A program made the translations under genes and the position numbers. Shown here piece after piece: positions 45,901-54,222 of a DNA stretch of 64,000 nucleotides. Each line of letters starts with the position of its first letter. The first letter of the stretch is position 1. The notes below the pieces were generated by a model. It was not told the DNA's origin and did no database searches. It saw only the letters and a list, made by a program, of their open reading frames with translations. The stretch lies in the NCBI RefSeq assembly GCF_010501075.1, contig NZ_QVMN01000003.1:200292-264291 (forward strand), given 5' to 3'. This stretch comes from Dysgonomonas sp. 25 (GTDB taxonomy: Bacteria; Bacteroidota; Bacteroidia; Bacteroidales; Dysgonomonadaceae).

Positions 45901-48128
45901 AGGTCATCATTTGTAGTTTTGGTAATTTGTTCTAAATCCCATAATGACGCACTGTATTCATTTATTTTATCTTTATCATCGCCTATAATCCTTTTGGCAA
46001 GATTAGCGTCTCCAATATCAGTTTTCTTCATGGAGTTGAAAGCTCTTTCCCCTGCATATTCAACCAGAGAATAGATTTCGAGCATTTTTTCGGCATGCGT
46101 TTTTTGTGATGCGAGGATAGTGTCTATCTGATTTATCCTTTCTTCCTTTACCACAGCTTTTCCTAAAGGAGTATCTACACCACCATTCTCTTTTATCTTT
46201 TTCCATGCCTCAGTAAATTTTGTATAGGTGGTATCTAATGACACAGCTAACATGTCTGCCTTGTTCTTGGCTTTCTCCATATCAGTTAGATTATCCACAA
46301 TACCGTTTGAGAAGAAACCGTCTGTCTCTGCTATGGCATATTTGGCAAACTTTTTGGCATCCATCAAAGTATTGTATCTCTCCTGAATTTCGGTTAGATA
46401 CTCCAAATTATCGGCATGTTCTTTAATGGCTTTGGCAAGTTCAGGTTCTTTCTTTGCCAGTTCATTTATGATTTTTGCCCTTTCCGCTTCCGCACCATTA
46501 TCATTCTCATTGGCTTTAGTCAGGTCTTTTAACTTGTCTATTAGCTCATTGACTGATTCGGCATGGTTATTCATTACTGTAATGGTTTCCAGTAATTTCT
46601 CTTTAGCTTCATTCTGATGATTTATGAATGTTACCAAACCACCGATAAGAGCCATAAGCCCTGCAAAAGCAAGAGCATAAGGATTTATTTTCGATAACGA
46701 GTTAAATATAGTCTGTACGATGGTCAGAGTTCGGATTGTTTTCACAAGTCCCTGACTGGCGACAGTTGCGGCGATTATTGCAGCCTTATATGAGCCATAT
46801 CCAATTATTATCATTTTAAGGATATTCCAATACCGTTCCCAATTATCCATGATTTCCACAAGACCGCCGACTGCACCTTTCAGCATATCACTATTGGCAG
46901 ATCCTATACTGTCGAGCATAATATCATAGGCATCCCGAAGATTGGAAATCATACCCGCCAAACTCGTTGCCTGTATCATCTGCATATTGAAGAATTTGCC
47001 ACCTTCATTAGTCAAATCCTCTAATATTTCTTTTATCATGGCAAAAGGAACTTCCCTGTTCGATATTTTGTCGAACACTTCGCCTGCCGAAACTACCCGT
47101 CCTTCCAACTTGGTAAATTTGTTCGCAAGCTCGTCTACAAGCGGAATCCCCGCTTCGGTAAATTGTCGGAGTTCCTGACCTCTCAAAACGGAGGCTGCAC
47201 GTACCTGTCCCACCGCAAGGATTATACGCCCCATATCTACGCCTAACCCTGCCGATATATCTGCAAGGCGTGTCATGGTTTCGAATAATTCATCAGTCGG
47301 AAATGAAAATGCCGAAAGCTGCTTGGCATAATCTGTCAACTCTTTAAAGTTGAACGGACTATATACTGCAAGGTCTTTTATCTGCCCGAATAATTTGTCG
47401 GCAGCCAGTTTGTTTTGTAGAATTGACGCAAGGGATAATCGTTGTTTCTCAAATTCCCCCGAAACCATTGCCAGTTCCTTCACGAAAGCCCCGAGCTGAT
47501 AAACAGAGAAATAGACTCCCAATTGAGTTGCTATTTGAGACAACAAAACCTTTTGACTGAAAAATGTCTTGTTTGCCAATAAAGCGGCTCTATTCAGGTC
47601 GTTTTCTCCCTGCACACCAATCAGAGCAGCCCTGCGTCTGGCAGCTTCCGTTCGTTGTACCTCAGTTAATAATCGCTGATTATTGAGCCTTTCTTCATTC
47701 CTTCGGGCTTGTTCAATCCGGGCTAACTCGGCAGCACTCTTTTTTCTCACGGCTTCGGTTCGTTCTGCTGCGGCTTTTGCTCGTTCCTCCGATGCGACTC
47801 TTTCATTATCAAGGCGAAGATTACCAATATTCAGTTTCCGTGTCTTTTCCTTAGCCTGATTGACTTTCTCCTGATTGATGATAGAATTTGCATTTGCCTT
47901 GTCCTGTGTCTGTTGTAGTCTGAGGTTCGATTGTTCCAGTCGGTTCAACTGCTCTTTCTTCCTTACGGCATCGGTTAACTGTGATGTCATGGAATTTTTG
48001 CCTTTTAAATTCAGAGAGGATAGAATATTTTGCAGTTCTACCGCATCCTTTTTTCTTGCCTCCAGAATTTTTCGCAACTCTTTATCATCCCCGCCAATAC
48101 CGAAACTTAGGTTTCCAATATTTGCCAT
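42933..48128 (-). CDS. Phage tape measure protein
   Basis: 1731 residues, the longest gene of the tail module. The N-terminal coiled coils rich in Gln, Arg, Ala and Glu are followed by the conserved core with VYSPFNFKELTDYAKQLSAF and RGQELRQFTEAGIPLVDEL, the usual tape-measure block. Hydrophobic stretches follow at about residues 440-500 and a long helical region with a Ser/Ala/Gln-rich late part. It sets tail length and helps DNA delivery. A frameshifted chaperone pair directly upstream is the expected neighbour. The CTAACACAAAC element is 12 nt before its start. Confidence 0.95.
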   Translation of the reverse strand: MANIGNLSFGIGGDDKELRKILEARKKDAVELQNILSSLNLKGKNSMTSQLTDAVRKKEQLNRLEQSNLRLQQTQDKANANSIINQEKVNQAKEKTRKLNIGNLRLDNERVASEERAKAAAERTEAVRKKSAAELARIEQARRNEERLNNQRLLTEVQRTEAARRRAALIGVQGENDLNRAALLANKTFFSQKVLLSQIATQLGVYFSVYQLGAFVKELAMVSGEFEKQRLSLASILQNKLAADKLFGQIKDLAVYSPFNFKELTDYAKQLSAFSFPTDELFETMTRLADISAGLGVDMGRIILAVGQVRAASVLRGQELRQFTEAGIPLVDELANKFTKLEGRVVSAGEVFDKISNREVPFAMIKEILEDLTNEGGKFFNMQMIQATSLAGMISNLRDAYDIMLDSIGSANSDMLKGAVGGLVEIMDNWERYWNILKMIIIGYGSYKAAIIAATVASQGLVKTIRTLTIVQTIFNSLSKINPYALAFAGLMALIGGLVTFINHQNEAKEKLLETITVMNNHAESVNELIDKLKDLTKANENDNGAEAERAKIINELAKKEPELAKAIKEHADNLEYLTEIQERYNTLMDAKKFAKYAIAETDGFFSNGIVDNLTDMEKAKNKADMLAVSLDTTYTKFTEAWKKIKENGGVDTPLGKAVVKEERINQIDTILASQKTHAEKMLEIYSLVEYAGERAFNSMKKTDIGDANLAKRIIGDDKDKINEYSASLWDLEQITKTTNDDLTTLANTLSTHFKNKGIDVLNPENASMLRDYIKSMEELGTYGQKEILSKWNIEFTVNGKNTDNLDGWRKELRDTLGTAITITTDSNFNDIVKEMKEKYKEVKTRMEEQKPILIKGEYDFKLKAFAKPEEISNSLKQMAEQFDLDSKIKDAIEAAGKLMGLTPADLSPKPKGGSSKKDVYTEELKRQVELIKDAKKRYEDLRKIMSKEDAVKALTSVDEYKHVDEKHLSDEGYVSYLREQLKKIEKRSSDAAKNVRIVWNKEIGAIEIEKLSKTALLEIQRLEKYLSQYKDKYNLYRQISDITGDKKLASSIAFENPDEVVKSYIDELKAAFEAQSGISYSDFLKLEDGDRAKLFINEQVKKLYTSIEEAEKEEKKRKQDIYTSTLKDYLSMESKRLAITQEYEEKISIARSNNNEQLARKLESKLKGELMKLTPEYNKFFTAIYSLTKNEALQIGNLIKANLKEQLDKGVISADEYYNSIKKIDEELKKSSKGINLFMKYQDGGLENVLNAIKEKADSDFASSSQDLQNFTKQYNSALASGDESAANLAQSNMQAAEGSMQAAEGMQAFAGSAMGAVSFVDMIVKAIDQTIRGLQEIIDNIAELAESRGIDTDDGTWGDVKGFMSVLSAVNGKAKAAWDSAKNGDAVGALANTVGIVTSGLSAINQWHDNKLNKAIQKSQFEVKKLGIAYNDILKTIDRQLGAVTRTQSEDMIKNLEKQRDEIKSQLRNEEKKKKTDKNAVEDYKEQIKELEEQIRYFYEDLAGEQFGVKIKDWAKSISDALVDAWSRGEDAAEAFDKTVADIMRSVFKNVLQLQYIEPAMANLRNYLFGSDGRGGILGDGEMSRYDMNGLVNELAKLKGNLNDWQKAWEYLYDAAKQAGIDLEESTSGDTLSKGIQGVTEDTANILASYINAMRADLSMQLSYVGRIMSYFENGNTNFALMQADIMLIQMNTLRTANNTDRLVELSEDTYSILRNASINGSGVKFNIN

Positions 48129-48147
48129 CGTATATTATGTGTTTGTG

Positions 48148-48902
48148 TTAGGTAAGCTCAGACAGTTTCTTTTCCTGCCATTCATTATCTCTGTTTCGTT
48201 CTCTCGCTTTTCGCAGCGATTCCTCATTTAGCCGGATGCTTTCTTGGTCAGCAAATTTTCGTTTGTGTGTATCTTCTTTGTCATATACCACTCGTGTTAC
48301 ATCAAGTATCATCAATTCATATTTTGCCACAGACCCTTTAAATCTGTACATATATTCAGGAATGACAATCAATCCGAAAAAGAGGACTAATGGCTGTAAC
48401 ACCCAAGCATGGTCTTTTCCTATTGCTGCTCGGCTTCCGATGAAAGTACGTGTCGGAATCGCTCGGCTTCCTCCATCGTCATTGTCATATTCGTTATTTT
48501 CATACGTGCGACCAACGCTAAACCGATGTACCAACTTGCCGCAGGAACTTTTTTTTTAGCAAGTACAAGGATAGGCTCTAATTGGTCAAAGGTGTAGCCT
48601 CTCAGGTAGTAGAAGTATCGCCAGTAGAACCAATGGAAAAAGAAAATCTTTATACCATTCAATAGGCAGAGAGAAGCCGCTTTCGCCATGAATTTTGACC
48701 GTTGTTCGATAACCTTTTCCGAATCGGCATCATTTTCTTTCAGACCTTCTTTCAGTTCCAGTTTTGATAGTTTTTCCAATGTGTAACCTTTCATCCATCC
48801 TACTTTCAATATTTTGTTAGTACGTGGAATGACTATATCTTCTTTTTCATTGTTTTGGATTGACAGTAAATCCTTTTCATCTTGTATGCTTGGTTCTTGC
48901 AT
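48148..48902 (-). CDS. Tail assembly chaperone G-T fusion by -1 frameshift
   Basis: Two overlapping frames. The zero frame runs from 48902 to 48420 (160 residues). The other frame ends at 48148 and has no ATG in its first part (only TTG). They are joined at a run of nine A (- strand, 48557-48549): codons read GCT AAA AAA AAA GTT in frame zero and continue AGT TCC in the -1 frame. A -1 slip there gives a 251-residue product (118 + 133). Overlapping chaperone genes with a slippery run just upstream of the tape measure are typical of siphophages (lambda gpG/gpGT). Efficiency is unknown. Confidence 0.8.
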
Positions 48903-48930
48903 GATTGTGAAGTTTGAGTTAAAAGAAAAA

Positions 48931-48952
48931 GGGAAGGGAAGATTCCCTCCCC
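48931..48952 (-). terminator. Terminator-like hairpin after the tail tube gene
   Basis: GGGAAGGGAA (48931-48940) pairs with TTCCCTCCCC (48943-48952) with one imperfect pair; the A-rich stretch at 48921-48930 gives a U-rich run on the - strand. It would reduce read-through from the abundant tube protein gene into the chaperone genes. Confidence 0.6.
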
Positions 48953-48980
48953 CTGTGGGATTGTGTTAAGGTTAGGAGTC

Positions 48981-49520
48981 TTATTTCTCGTAGAAAAGAA
49001 CATCACCTTTTCCGTCAGGATTGATTTTCGGCGTTGCCGTAAATGCTACCGCAAAGGCATTGGACGAAGTGGAACTCCAGTCGAAGTTCGCTATAAACTC
49101 ACATCGTGGAATTACTACTGCCATCGTTCCGTCAGCACTTGTAATTTTGACCATCGCATTGATAATCTTATTTTCAAGGTCTACGGCTGTACTCTTGGTA
49201 AATCCTGTAATACTCGGATTGGTGGCTGCATTTGTTTTAAAGAAATATTGCAAAATTTCCTTTGCCACAGAAGGAATACTCCCCTCAATGGTAAACTCGC
49301 CCGACTCATAAAGTGCTGCAATTGGCGCACTGAATTGGTCTACCTTTATCTCTGTTTTAGAAGGTTGTGCCTGAGAGAAGCTTACACTGTCCTTTACAGT
49401 AAATATTTCATCCGAATTGTCAAAAGTCGTTGCGGCCAGTGTACCCACTGGAGCGAGTTGTATTTTCGAGATTCCGACAAATACCTTGTCTAAAGCCGCT
49501 TTGGTTAATGTTGCTGCCAT
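48981..49520 (-). CDS. Major tail (tube) protein
   Basis: 179 residues, beta-rich (LAPVGTLAATTFDNSDEIFTVKDSVSFSQAQ, FTIEGSIPSVAKEILQYFF in part), with the size and place of a siphophage tail tube protein. It lies between the tail terminator and the chaperones. A partial terminator downstream fits its high demand. The call rests on order and composition. Confidence 0.75.
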   Translation of the reverse strand: MAATLTKAALDKVFVGISKIQLAPVGTLAATTFDNSDEIFTVKDSVSFSQAQPSKTEIKVDQFSAPIAALYESGEFTIEGSIPSVAKEILQYFFKTNAATNPSITGFTKSTAVDLENKIINAMVKITSADGTMAVVIPRCEFIANFDWSSTSSNAFAVAFTATPKINPDGKGDVLFYEK

Positions 49521-49523
49521 GTG

Positions 49524-49919
49524 TTATAAAGTTTTGATGTGTGTATGGAATTGGATTGCTATGATATTATACCCGTACCCGTCATTTCCAAGTGGAATGG
49601 TAACAGGATAAATGTCGAATAAATAAGTATTGTCTTGTATAGGAAATATGGATAATAGTTTCTCATACATGATTGTTTGTTTCGTACTATTCTTCTCCCC
49701 GTTCGACAGGTTCTTGACAAAAAGTTCTATCCGACAGGTACATCTTCCTAAAGCTCCCCTGTCTGTGACTCGTGTTGCAACCGAGACGATTGCAAAATCA
49801 TTCATCTTGGCTTCAACATTCGGTCGCTGACCTTTGAAAACCTTTTCGGTAACATTGCCTGTCCTGACTGCATTGGCAAGGACTTCCTCTATTTTCCCTA
49901 TGTCGAAATTCAGATTCAC
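49524..49919 (-). CDS. Tail terminator/completion protein
   Basis: 131 residues, small alpha/beta protein (NFDIGKIEEVLANAVR; ATRVTDRGALGRCTCRIELFVK; FHTHIKTL). Between connector and tube genes the expected product is the tail terminator that caps the tail and joins it to the head. It overlaps the neighbour upstream by 4 bp. Assigned by synteny; no distinctive motif. Confidence 0.6.
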   Translation of the reverse strand: MNLNFDIGKIEEVLANAVRTGNVTEKVFKGQRPNVEAKMNDFAIVSVATRVTDRGALGRCTCRIELFVKNLSNGEKNSTKQTIMYEKLLSIFPIQDNTYLFDIYPVTIPLGNDGYGYNIIAIQFHTHIKTL

Positions 49920-50443
49920 TTTTTGATTGGTTTGAAACTCTTTAGAAATGCAGAGATTGAATATTCATATCCTTCCGATAGGACATTTAGTTTGCGTTTG
50001 TTTTCCAGATATACCGAGTATTCAGTTCCCGTTGTAAATACCATTTCGAACTGCCTTGTAGACTTATAGCTTTTCAGGAAATCCATCGAAGTATTCTGAC
50101 CGTAGCCTGCATCCGTATGTATTTTGGCGCAGTAATACTTTCGTATTGCTCCGTCATAGTCCTCAAAATCGAATAATTCTTCACCTTTAATCAGCTTATT
50201 CCTGATAGGGGGCGGGTAATGTTTATTGAATCCCATGATTTCAAGATTTCCCATATAATAAATCCCGAAAGCCAAAGATGTGATAGTATTTCCTGTCAGG
50301 TTTCGAAACTCGGTTTGATTCGGTAGGATATGATTCACCATCCGTATTCCGAATTGTGTCATTTGAGGCACGATGCAATAATACATACTCTTATGTATTT
50401 CATTCTCTATTGCTTCAAACTGTTTCGTTATATCCTTAGCCAT
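49916..50443 (-). CDS. Head-tail connector protein, HK97 gp10-like
   Basis: 175 residues from the ATG at 50443 (MAKDITKQFEAIENEIHK); the open frame extends further but would overlap the previous gene more. The helical start and the 'TNxTGNTITSLAFGIYY' pattern resemble gp10-type neck proteins. It overlaps both neighbours by a few bases in the connector cluster. Confidence 0.6.
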   Translation of the reverse strand: MAKDITKQFEAIENEIHKSMYYCIVPQMTQFGIRMVNHILPNQTEFRNLTGNTITSLAFGIYYMGNLEIMGFNKHYPPPIRNKLIKGEELFDFEDYDGAIRKYYCAKIHTDAGYGQNTSMDFLKSYKSTRQFEMVFTTGTEYSVYLENKRKLNVLSEGYEYSISAFLKSFKPIKK

Positions 50444-50780
50444 TACCGTTTTCGTTAAACCAGATATTTGCACCCAGATTAAAGACCTTCGATTCTTCCA
50501 CCCTGCCATATTTCACTTCATTCAGGATATTATTGGTAAATACCACATAGTCACCTTTTTTTATAATGAAGCTATGCTTCGGCAAAGCCAACTTATAATC
50601 AGCTTTCAGAACCTCTACGTCAATATCCCATCCCCTTACCATATCACGAAGCCCACATTCCGACTCAAACACTGTTTCAAATATTTCCTCTCCCGTGTCA
50701 GGGTCGGTTATTGGTGTCCCGTTTAGGTCGGTTTTGGCTCTTTTTATTTCAATATGGTGCGGAAATCTTGGATTCTCCAT
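50436..50780 (-). CDS. Head closure/adaptor protein
   Basis: 114 residues, beta-barrel-like (FPHHIEIKRAKTDLNGTPIT, ALPKHSFIIKKGDYVVFTNN). This is the pattern of phage head-closure or SPP1 gp16-like stoppers, in the usual place between connector and tail genes. Overlaps the following gene by 8 bp. Confidence 0.6.
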   Translation of the reverse strand: MENPRFPHHIEIKRAKTDLNGTPITDPDTGEEIFETVFESECGLRDMVRGWDIDVEVLKADYKLALPKHSFIIKKGDYVVFTNNILNEVKYGRVEESKVFNLGANIWFNENGNG

Positions 50781-50841
50781 TACTTTAGGCTCTAAATGAT
50801 AGTCATTTGCTAATTTTCAAATTGACGTATTAGCCATTGAC

Positions 50842-51378
50842 TTACCATAGGTTTACTATCTTGATATTCGAATTGTATTTCTTATCCAGATACTTTTTGT
50901 AAATAGACATTGCCAGATTTTCAAACCGTTTTTTATCCGTTACCGATACCGTTTTGTTTGATTCGGTTCTCGACCATCCTCCGTCAGATTCCTTTGTACC
51001 CGTATAAGAGGTCGGGCTTGTAGACGCCCACATCAACAGGTCTGCATAAAGCAAGTCTTTCTCTTTTGCTGTCAGGTCGTTTGTATCAGTAGCTTTTTTT
51101 ACCTCTCGATAAGCACGGATTGAATTTAGGACGTTATCAGGCACATCAAATCCAACAAGACCTCTCAGATATTCCTCGATTGTGATATAGAATACTGCTA
51201 CAATTTTGGTATTTGAGGTAAATGATATTGTTTTCGGATTTTCAGGGATGATAGTATCGTCACATACGAAATGTTTAAATTCCCAACCATCATCAGGAGT
51301 AGCGGTGAGGGTGGCAGAATTGGATTCCACCACCTTTTCCACTTTTCCTTCTCCCAATATGTCTATTACTAAAGCCAT
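50842..51378 (-). CDS. Putative head-tail connector with N-terminal InlB-type repeat
   Basis: 178 residues. The first 75 (GEGKVEKVVESNSATLTATPDDGWEFKHFVCDD, shown in part as SATLTATPDDGWEFKHF) look like one InlB/FN3-type beta repeat often found in surface proteins. The rest is helical (LTAKEKDLLYADLLMWAST, RFENLAMSIYKKYL), as in head-tail adaptors. It is 3 bp from the capsid gene. The fusion is unusual; the adaptor role is inferred from order. Confidence 0.55.
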   Translation of the reverse strand: MALVIDILGEGKVEKVVESNSATLTATPDDGWEFKHFVCDDTIIPENPKTISFTSNTKIVAVFYITIEEYLRGLVGFDVPDNVLNSIRAYREVKKATDTNDLTAKEKDLLYADLLMWASTSPTSYTGTKESDGGWSRTESNKTVSVTDKKRFENLAMSIYKKYLDKKYNSNIKIVNLW

Positions 51379-51381
51379 TTA

Positions 51382-52542
51382 TCACGCAATAGTTAGGTAC
51401 GTCATATATTGTGGCTTATCAGGCACAACTAATGCAGTAAGCTCGGACTCGATATACTGAGTATTGGTTTTGGTATCATACCATTGTTTCAATATTGTGC
51501 GTCCTCTGTCATACCATGCGAATCGAGCCGCAGGGTCAGGAACGGCAATAGGCTCTACTGCTTTTATCGTTCCAAGTTTTCCGTCAGGGACGAGTACCCA
51601 TACATCAGATTTGAAAGACCTCATTTGGTCTTTTACTACCTTACCCTCTGTCTTGTCAAATTTCTCAACTGCTACGATATTGTCAATTACCTTAATAGGG
51701 CAGCCGATAATACCTTCCAGTTTCGATTTGATTACGGATTCATCCAATACTGCTCCTAATGCTGCAATATTAGCAGGGTCGGCAAGTGGATGGATATTCA
51801 GGGCTACCGCAGTTCTGATTTTCGAGTGTTCGATGCATCTACGAAAAGTCAGGTAATCTACTTCGAAGTGCATTGCAGCTACACCACGCTTTTTCAGGTC
51901 ATACACTTGGTCTTTCAAGTTTCTGATTGGGTCTGACGCTGTACCTTCCGTGTTGTTATCATCCGTAAACCAGCGTTTTGCCGCAGTCAGTACAGTTCTG
52001 TTTTTGTCTGGGATTCTTGCAGAGAAAGTAATGTTCTTGATTCCCGCAGGATTGTTAGTCGCATCCAGAACGAAAGTCCCTGTCGAAACCATTTGGTCAC
52101 GCTGATAAGTCATAGCGTTATAGTTCCCACCAATTAGTTTTGATGTGTGGTCAAACACAAGGTCACGCATTTTCGTACTCAGGTTCGTAGAGAACTTACC
52201 TGTTCTTTGTGCGAAAATCATTTCCTCACGGAGTATCTTTTCGTTCAATGCGTACCCGTGCTTCATTCTCGGTATTGTGCCGGAACTAAGCTCGAAACCT
52301 TCATGGTGTTTATACACGCTTGGAGAATCCACGTCTACATAAGTAGGCAATGTGTTTAGTCCCAATTCAGCCTGTATCTGATGATAGGTAAAGTCAATCT
52401 GAATGTCACTATCCCATTCAAATCCATCAGTTTTCTTTCCATTGTGTAGATTGGCAAGATAGGTGTCTACAAATTCCTGATAAGATTCATTGGCGAAGCC
52501 ATACTTTATCAGGTCATAATGTGTGTTGTCTCTTGGTGTCAT
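51382..52542 (-). CDS. Major capsid protein
   Basis: 386 residues. Fits a phage coat protein in size and place: scaffold and a small structural protein upstream, connectors downstream. Features include a helical N-arm (DTYLANLHNGKKTDGFEW), a long spine-type helix (EKILREEMIFAQRTGKFSTNLSTKMRDLVFD in part) and a beta-rich P-domain-like part (GIIGCPIKVIDNIVAVEKF, VWVLVPDGKLGTIKAV). Probably HK97 fold; not proven by motif. It is 3 bp downstream of the 52546 gene. Confidence 0.8.
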   Translation of the reverse strand: MTPRDNTHYDLIKYGFANESYQEFVDTYLANLHNGKKTDGFEWDSDIQIDFTYHQIQAELGLNTLPTYVDVDSPSVYKHHEGFELSSGTIPRMKHGYALNEKILREEMIFAQRTGKFSTNLSTKMRDLVFDHTSKLIGGNYNAMTYQRDQMVSTGTFVLDATNNPAGIKNITFSARIPDKNRTVLTAAKRWFTDDNNTEGTASDPIRNLKDQVYDLKKRGVAAMHFEVDYLTFRRCIEHSKIRTAVALNIHPLADPANIAALGAVLDESVIKSKLEGIIGCPIKVIDNIVAVEKFDKTEGKVVKDQMRSFKSDVWVLVPDGKLGTIKAVEPIAVPDPAARFAWYDRGRTILKQWYDTKTNTQYIESELTALVVPDKPQYMTYLTIA

Positions 52543-52545
52543 AGT

Positions 52546-53163
52546 TTAGATTCCTTTTACGAATTTTATCATTGGCAGCACTGCCTTTACGCACTCTGGA
52601 ACAGGCTGAATCCTGTCCTCCATTACCTCGCCGTGATATACGGAAGCAACTGTCGCAGCCTTATCTCCGTCCTCTACCCATACGTCATTTTCTGTTATCC
52701 CTGTCGGCACGGCAAAAATTTTCGCTCCCGTACCCGCTTTGGATGCTTTTACCAAAATGTCCCCTTTTGCCAATACGCCGAAAGCGTTTGCAGCAATGGT
52801 GAATTTGTACAGGTTATTTCCAGAATCAAGTGCAGTCCCCGAAACTGTTACGCCAGTTCCGGCAGTAGTCAGCGCAGCAGGGGATTTCATCAGGTTCAAT
52901 CCGTCTTTGAGTACGCTGCCGTGTGCAAATACCTTCACTTCTGTATCTGTCGCAGACACAGGTTCGGCAACTTCGAAGGTTTCAATAACCTTCGCCACAT
53001 TGTCATCAAGATGTACCAATGTTCCTGCCCGAAGTACAGTTCCGATAGGAGGAAGTTCTTCAAGAACGCCCCCACCTCTCTCTTTTTGGCTCACGGTCAG
53101 CCATACGGGATTTGAGCCTCCGTAGGTTTTCTTTTTTTGACCGTAGGTGTTAAATGTTCCCAT
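52546..53163 (-). CDS. Head decoration/fibre-like structural protein
   Basis: 205 residues, beta- and Gly-rich (GGGVLEELPPIGTVLRAGTLVHLDD, TGVTVSGTALDSGNNLYKFTI) with low charge, typical of capsid decoration or head fibre proteins. It lies between scaffold and capsid genes. CTAACACAAAC lies 12 nt before its ATG. Confidence 0.6.
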   Translation of the reverse strand: MGTFNTYGQKKKTYGGSNPVWLTVSQKERGGGVLEELPPIGTVLRAGTLVHLDDNVAKVIETFEVAEPVSATDTEVKVFAHGSVLKDGLNLMKSPAALTTAGTGVTVSGTALDSGNNLYKFTIAANAFGVLAKGDILVKASKAGTGAKIFAVPTGITENDVWVEDGDKAATVASVYHGEVMEDRIQPVPECVKAVLPMIKFVKGI

Positions 53164-53190
53164 TGTTTTGTAATAGTTTGTGTTAGTTTT

Positions 53191-53829
53191 TTATTCGGTT
53201 ATTCTACCTGTTTGTTTGAGGTGATCCATATAAGCATCTTTATCTTTTTTACTTATTCCACCCCCATAACCGCCTCCATAAGCAGGGACATAGCTGTCGA
53301 TATTCAATTTAGCGTAAGCCTTGTCATACTTAGTTTTTCCCGCTTTTGCTAAATCTTCAACAGTAGTATTTTCGTTTATTTCCAGCAAGGGAAGTATTAG
53401 TTCCAATACTGTTTCATCCAAAACTCCGTCCTCCTTCATTAGCATGACTGCATCGTCAAGCATTTTTTGTTTCTTTGCGGCGGTCTGTTTAGCCAGTTCA
53501 GCGTCTTCAAACTTTTTCAGGCGTGACTCGATGTCACTAAGTTTTTCATCCTCTTTTTCTGGCTTCTGTGGTTCAATTGTCTGTTTCGGCGGATCCGGTT
53601 TGTAATTCTTTTTGAAATCATTGACCCGTGTCGCCACTTCATTATTCAGTTGTCCGTTAAATGACTTTAGCACATTCGCATGTTTAGCCAGATACTCGCC
53701 TCTCTTATCTTCCTCGCTCGGAAGAAAGGGCATAACTGAATTATCCAGATAATCGTTCCATGTTCTCTCGGAAAGGCTGTTTTCTCCTACCATTCCTTTT
53801 AGTTCCGTTGAAAGTTTTTCTTTCTCCAT
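53191..53829 (-). CDS. Capsid scaffold protein
   Basis: 212 residues, strongly charged and helical (EKEDEKLSDIESRLKKFEDAELAKQTAAKKQKML in part), with a Pro-rich middle (KPDPPKQTIEPQKPEKE) and a Gly-rich turn (AYGGGYGGG). This is the usual composition of phage scaffolds, directly upstream of the capsid genes. It starts 52 bp after the leader copy C. Confidence 0.75.
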   Translation of the reverse strand: MEKEKLSTELKGMVGENSLSERTWNDYLDNSVMPFLPSEEDKRGEYLAKHANVLKSFNGQLNNEVATRVNDFKKNYKPDPPKQTIEPQKPEKEDEKLSDIESRLKKFEDAELAKQTAAKKQKMLDDAVMLMKEDGVLDETVLELILPLLEINENTTVEDLAKAGKTKYDKAYAKLNIDSYVPAYGGGYGGGISKKDKDAYMDHLKQTGRITE

Positions 53830-53880
53830 GTAGTTTGTAAGTTTGTGTTTGTACTCGTAAAATGTTGCGGTCTAAGACCG

Positions 53881-53931
53881 AAAAAGCCCGAATACAACTG
53901 TTTATCAGTTACATTCGGGCTTATAGCCTCT
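53881..53931 (-). promoter_or_regulatory. Attenuator-like leader, copy C (intercistronic)
   Basis: On the - strand: box AGAGGC (53926-53931), then AGCCCGAAT (53913-53921) pairing with ATTCGGGCT (53885-53893), inner stem ACTG/CAGT and TTTTT. No -7 element is seen before it, so it would be read by transcription coming through com. The inner stem differs from the other copies but pairs, so it covaries. In this copy GGCT can pair with AGCC (4 bp) as an alternative fold. Confidence 0.7.
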
Positions 53932-54011
53932 TAATTGGGATTCTACTCCCTTATGTCTTAGCGGTATGTATTACAAGCCTTGCTGGTGGAGAACAGCAAT
54001 CAATACTCCCG

Positions 54012-54203
54012 CTATTGTTCTATCAATACTACTCTCTTACAACTACGGCATTTTATTTCTATTGCAAAATCTTTTCCTTTGAGGACTTCAAAAAGCCTTT
54101 TCTCGCATTGCGGGCATACTACCCAATTTTGTTTTTTCGTATAGGAATAAGTGTAGTTGCATTTTCCTGTTTGTGTCTCTGTATCCTTTTTGAACCTATC
54201 CAT
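54012..54203 (-). CDS. Com-like zinc ribbon protein
   Basis: 63 residues. WVVCPQCEKRLFEVLKGKDF followed by IEIKCRSCKRVVLIEQ gives a CxxC...CxxC zinc ribbon with the CxxCxKxLF...IEIKCxxCK pattern of the Com family. In phage Mu, Com is an RNA-binding activator of mom translation. No mom-like gene is visible downstream; the next genes are scaffold and capsid, so it may act on late mRNA instead. It is the first gene of the leftward late operon from the divergent promoter at 54223-54254. Confidence 0.7.
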   Translation of the reverse strand: MDRFKKDTETQTGKCNYTYSYTKKQNWVVCPQCEKRLFEVLKGKDFAIEIKCRSCKRVVLIEQ

Positions 54204-54222
54204 TTAAGGTCATTCGTTTCGA

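Noticed and set aside
45186-48231. Several rightward open frames across the tape measure gene
   Set aside because: All are antisense to one continuous, well-recognised 1731-codon gene and carry no domain.
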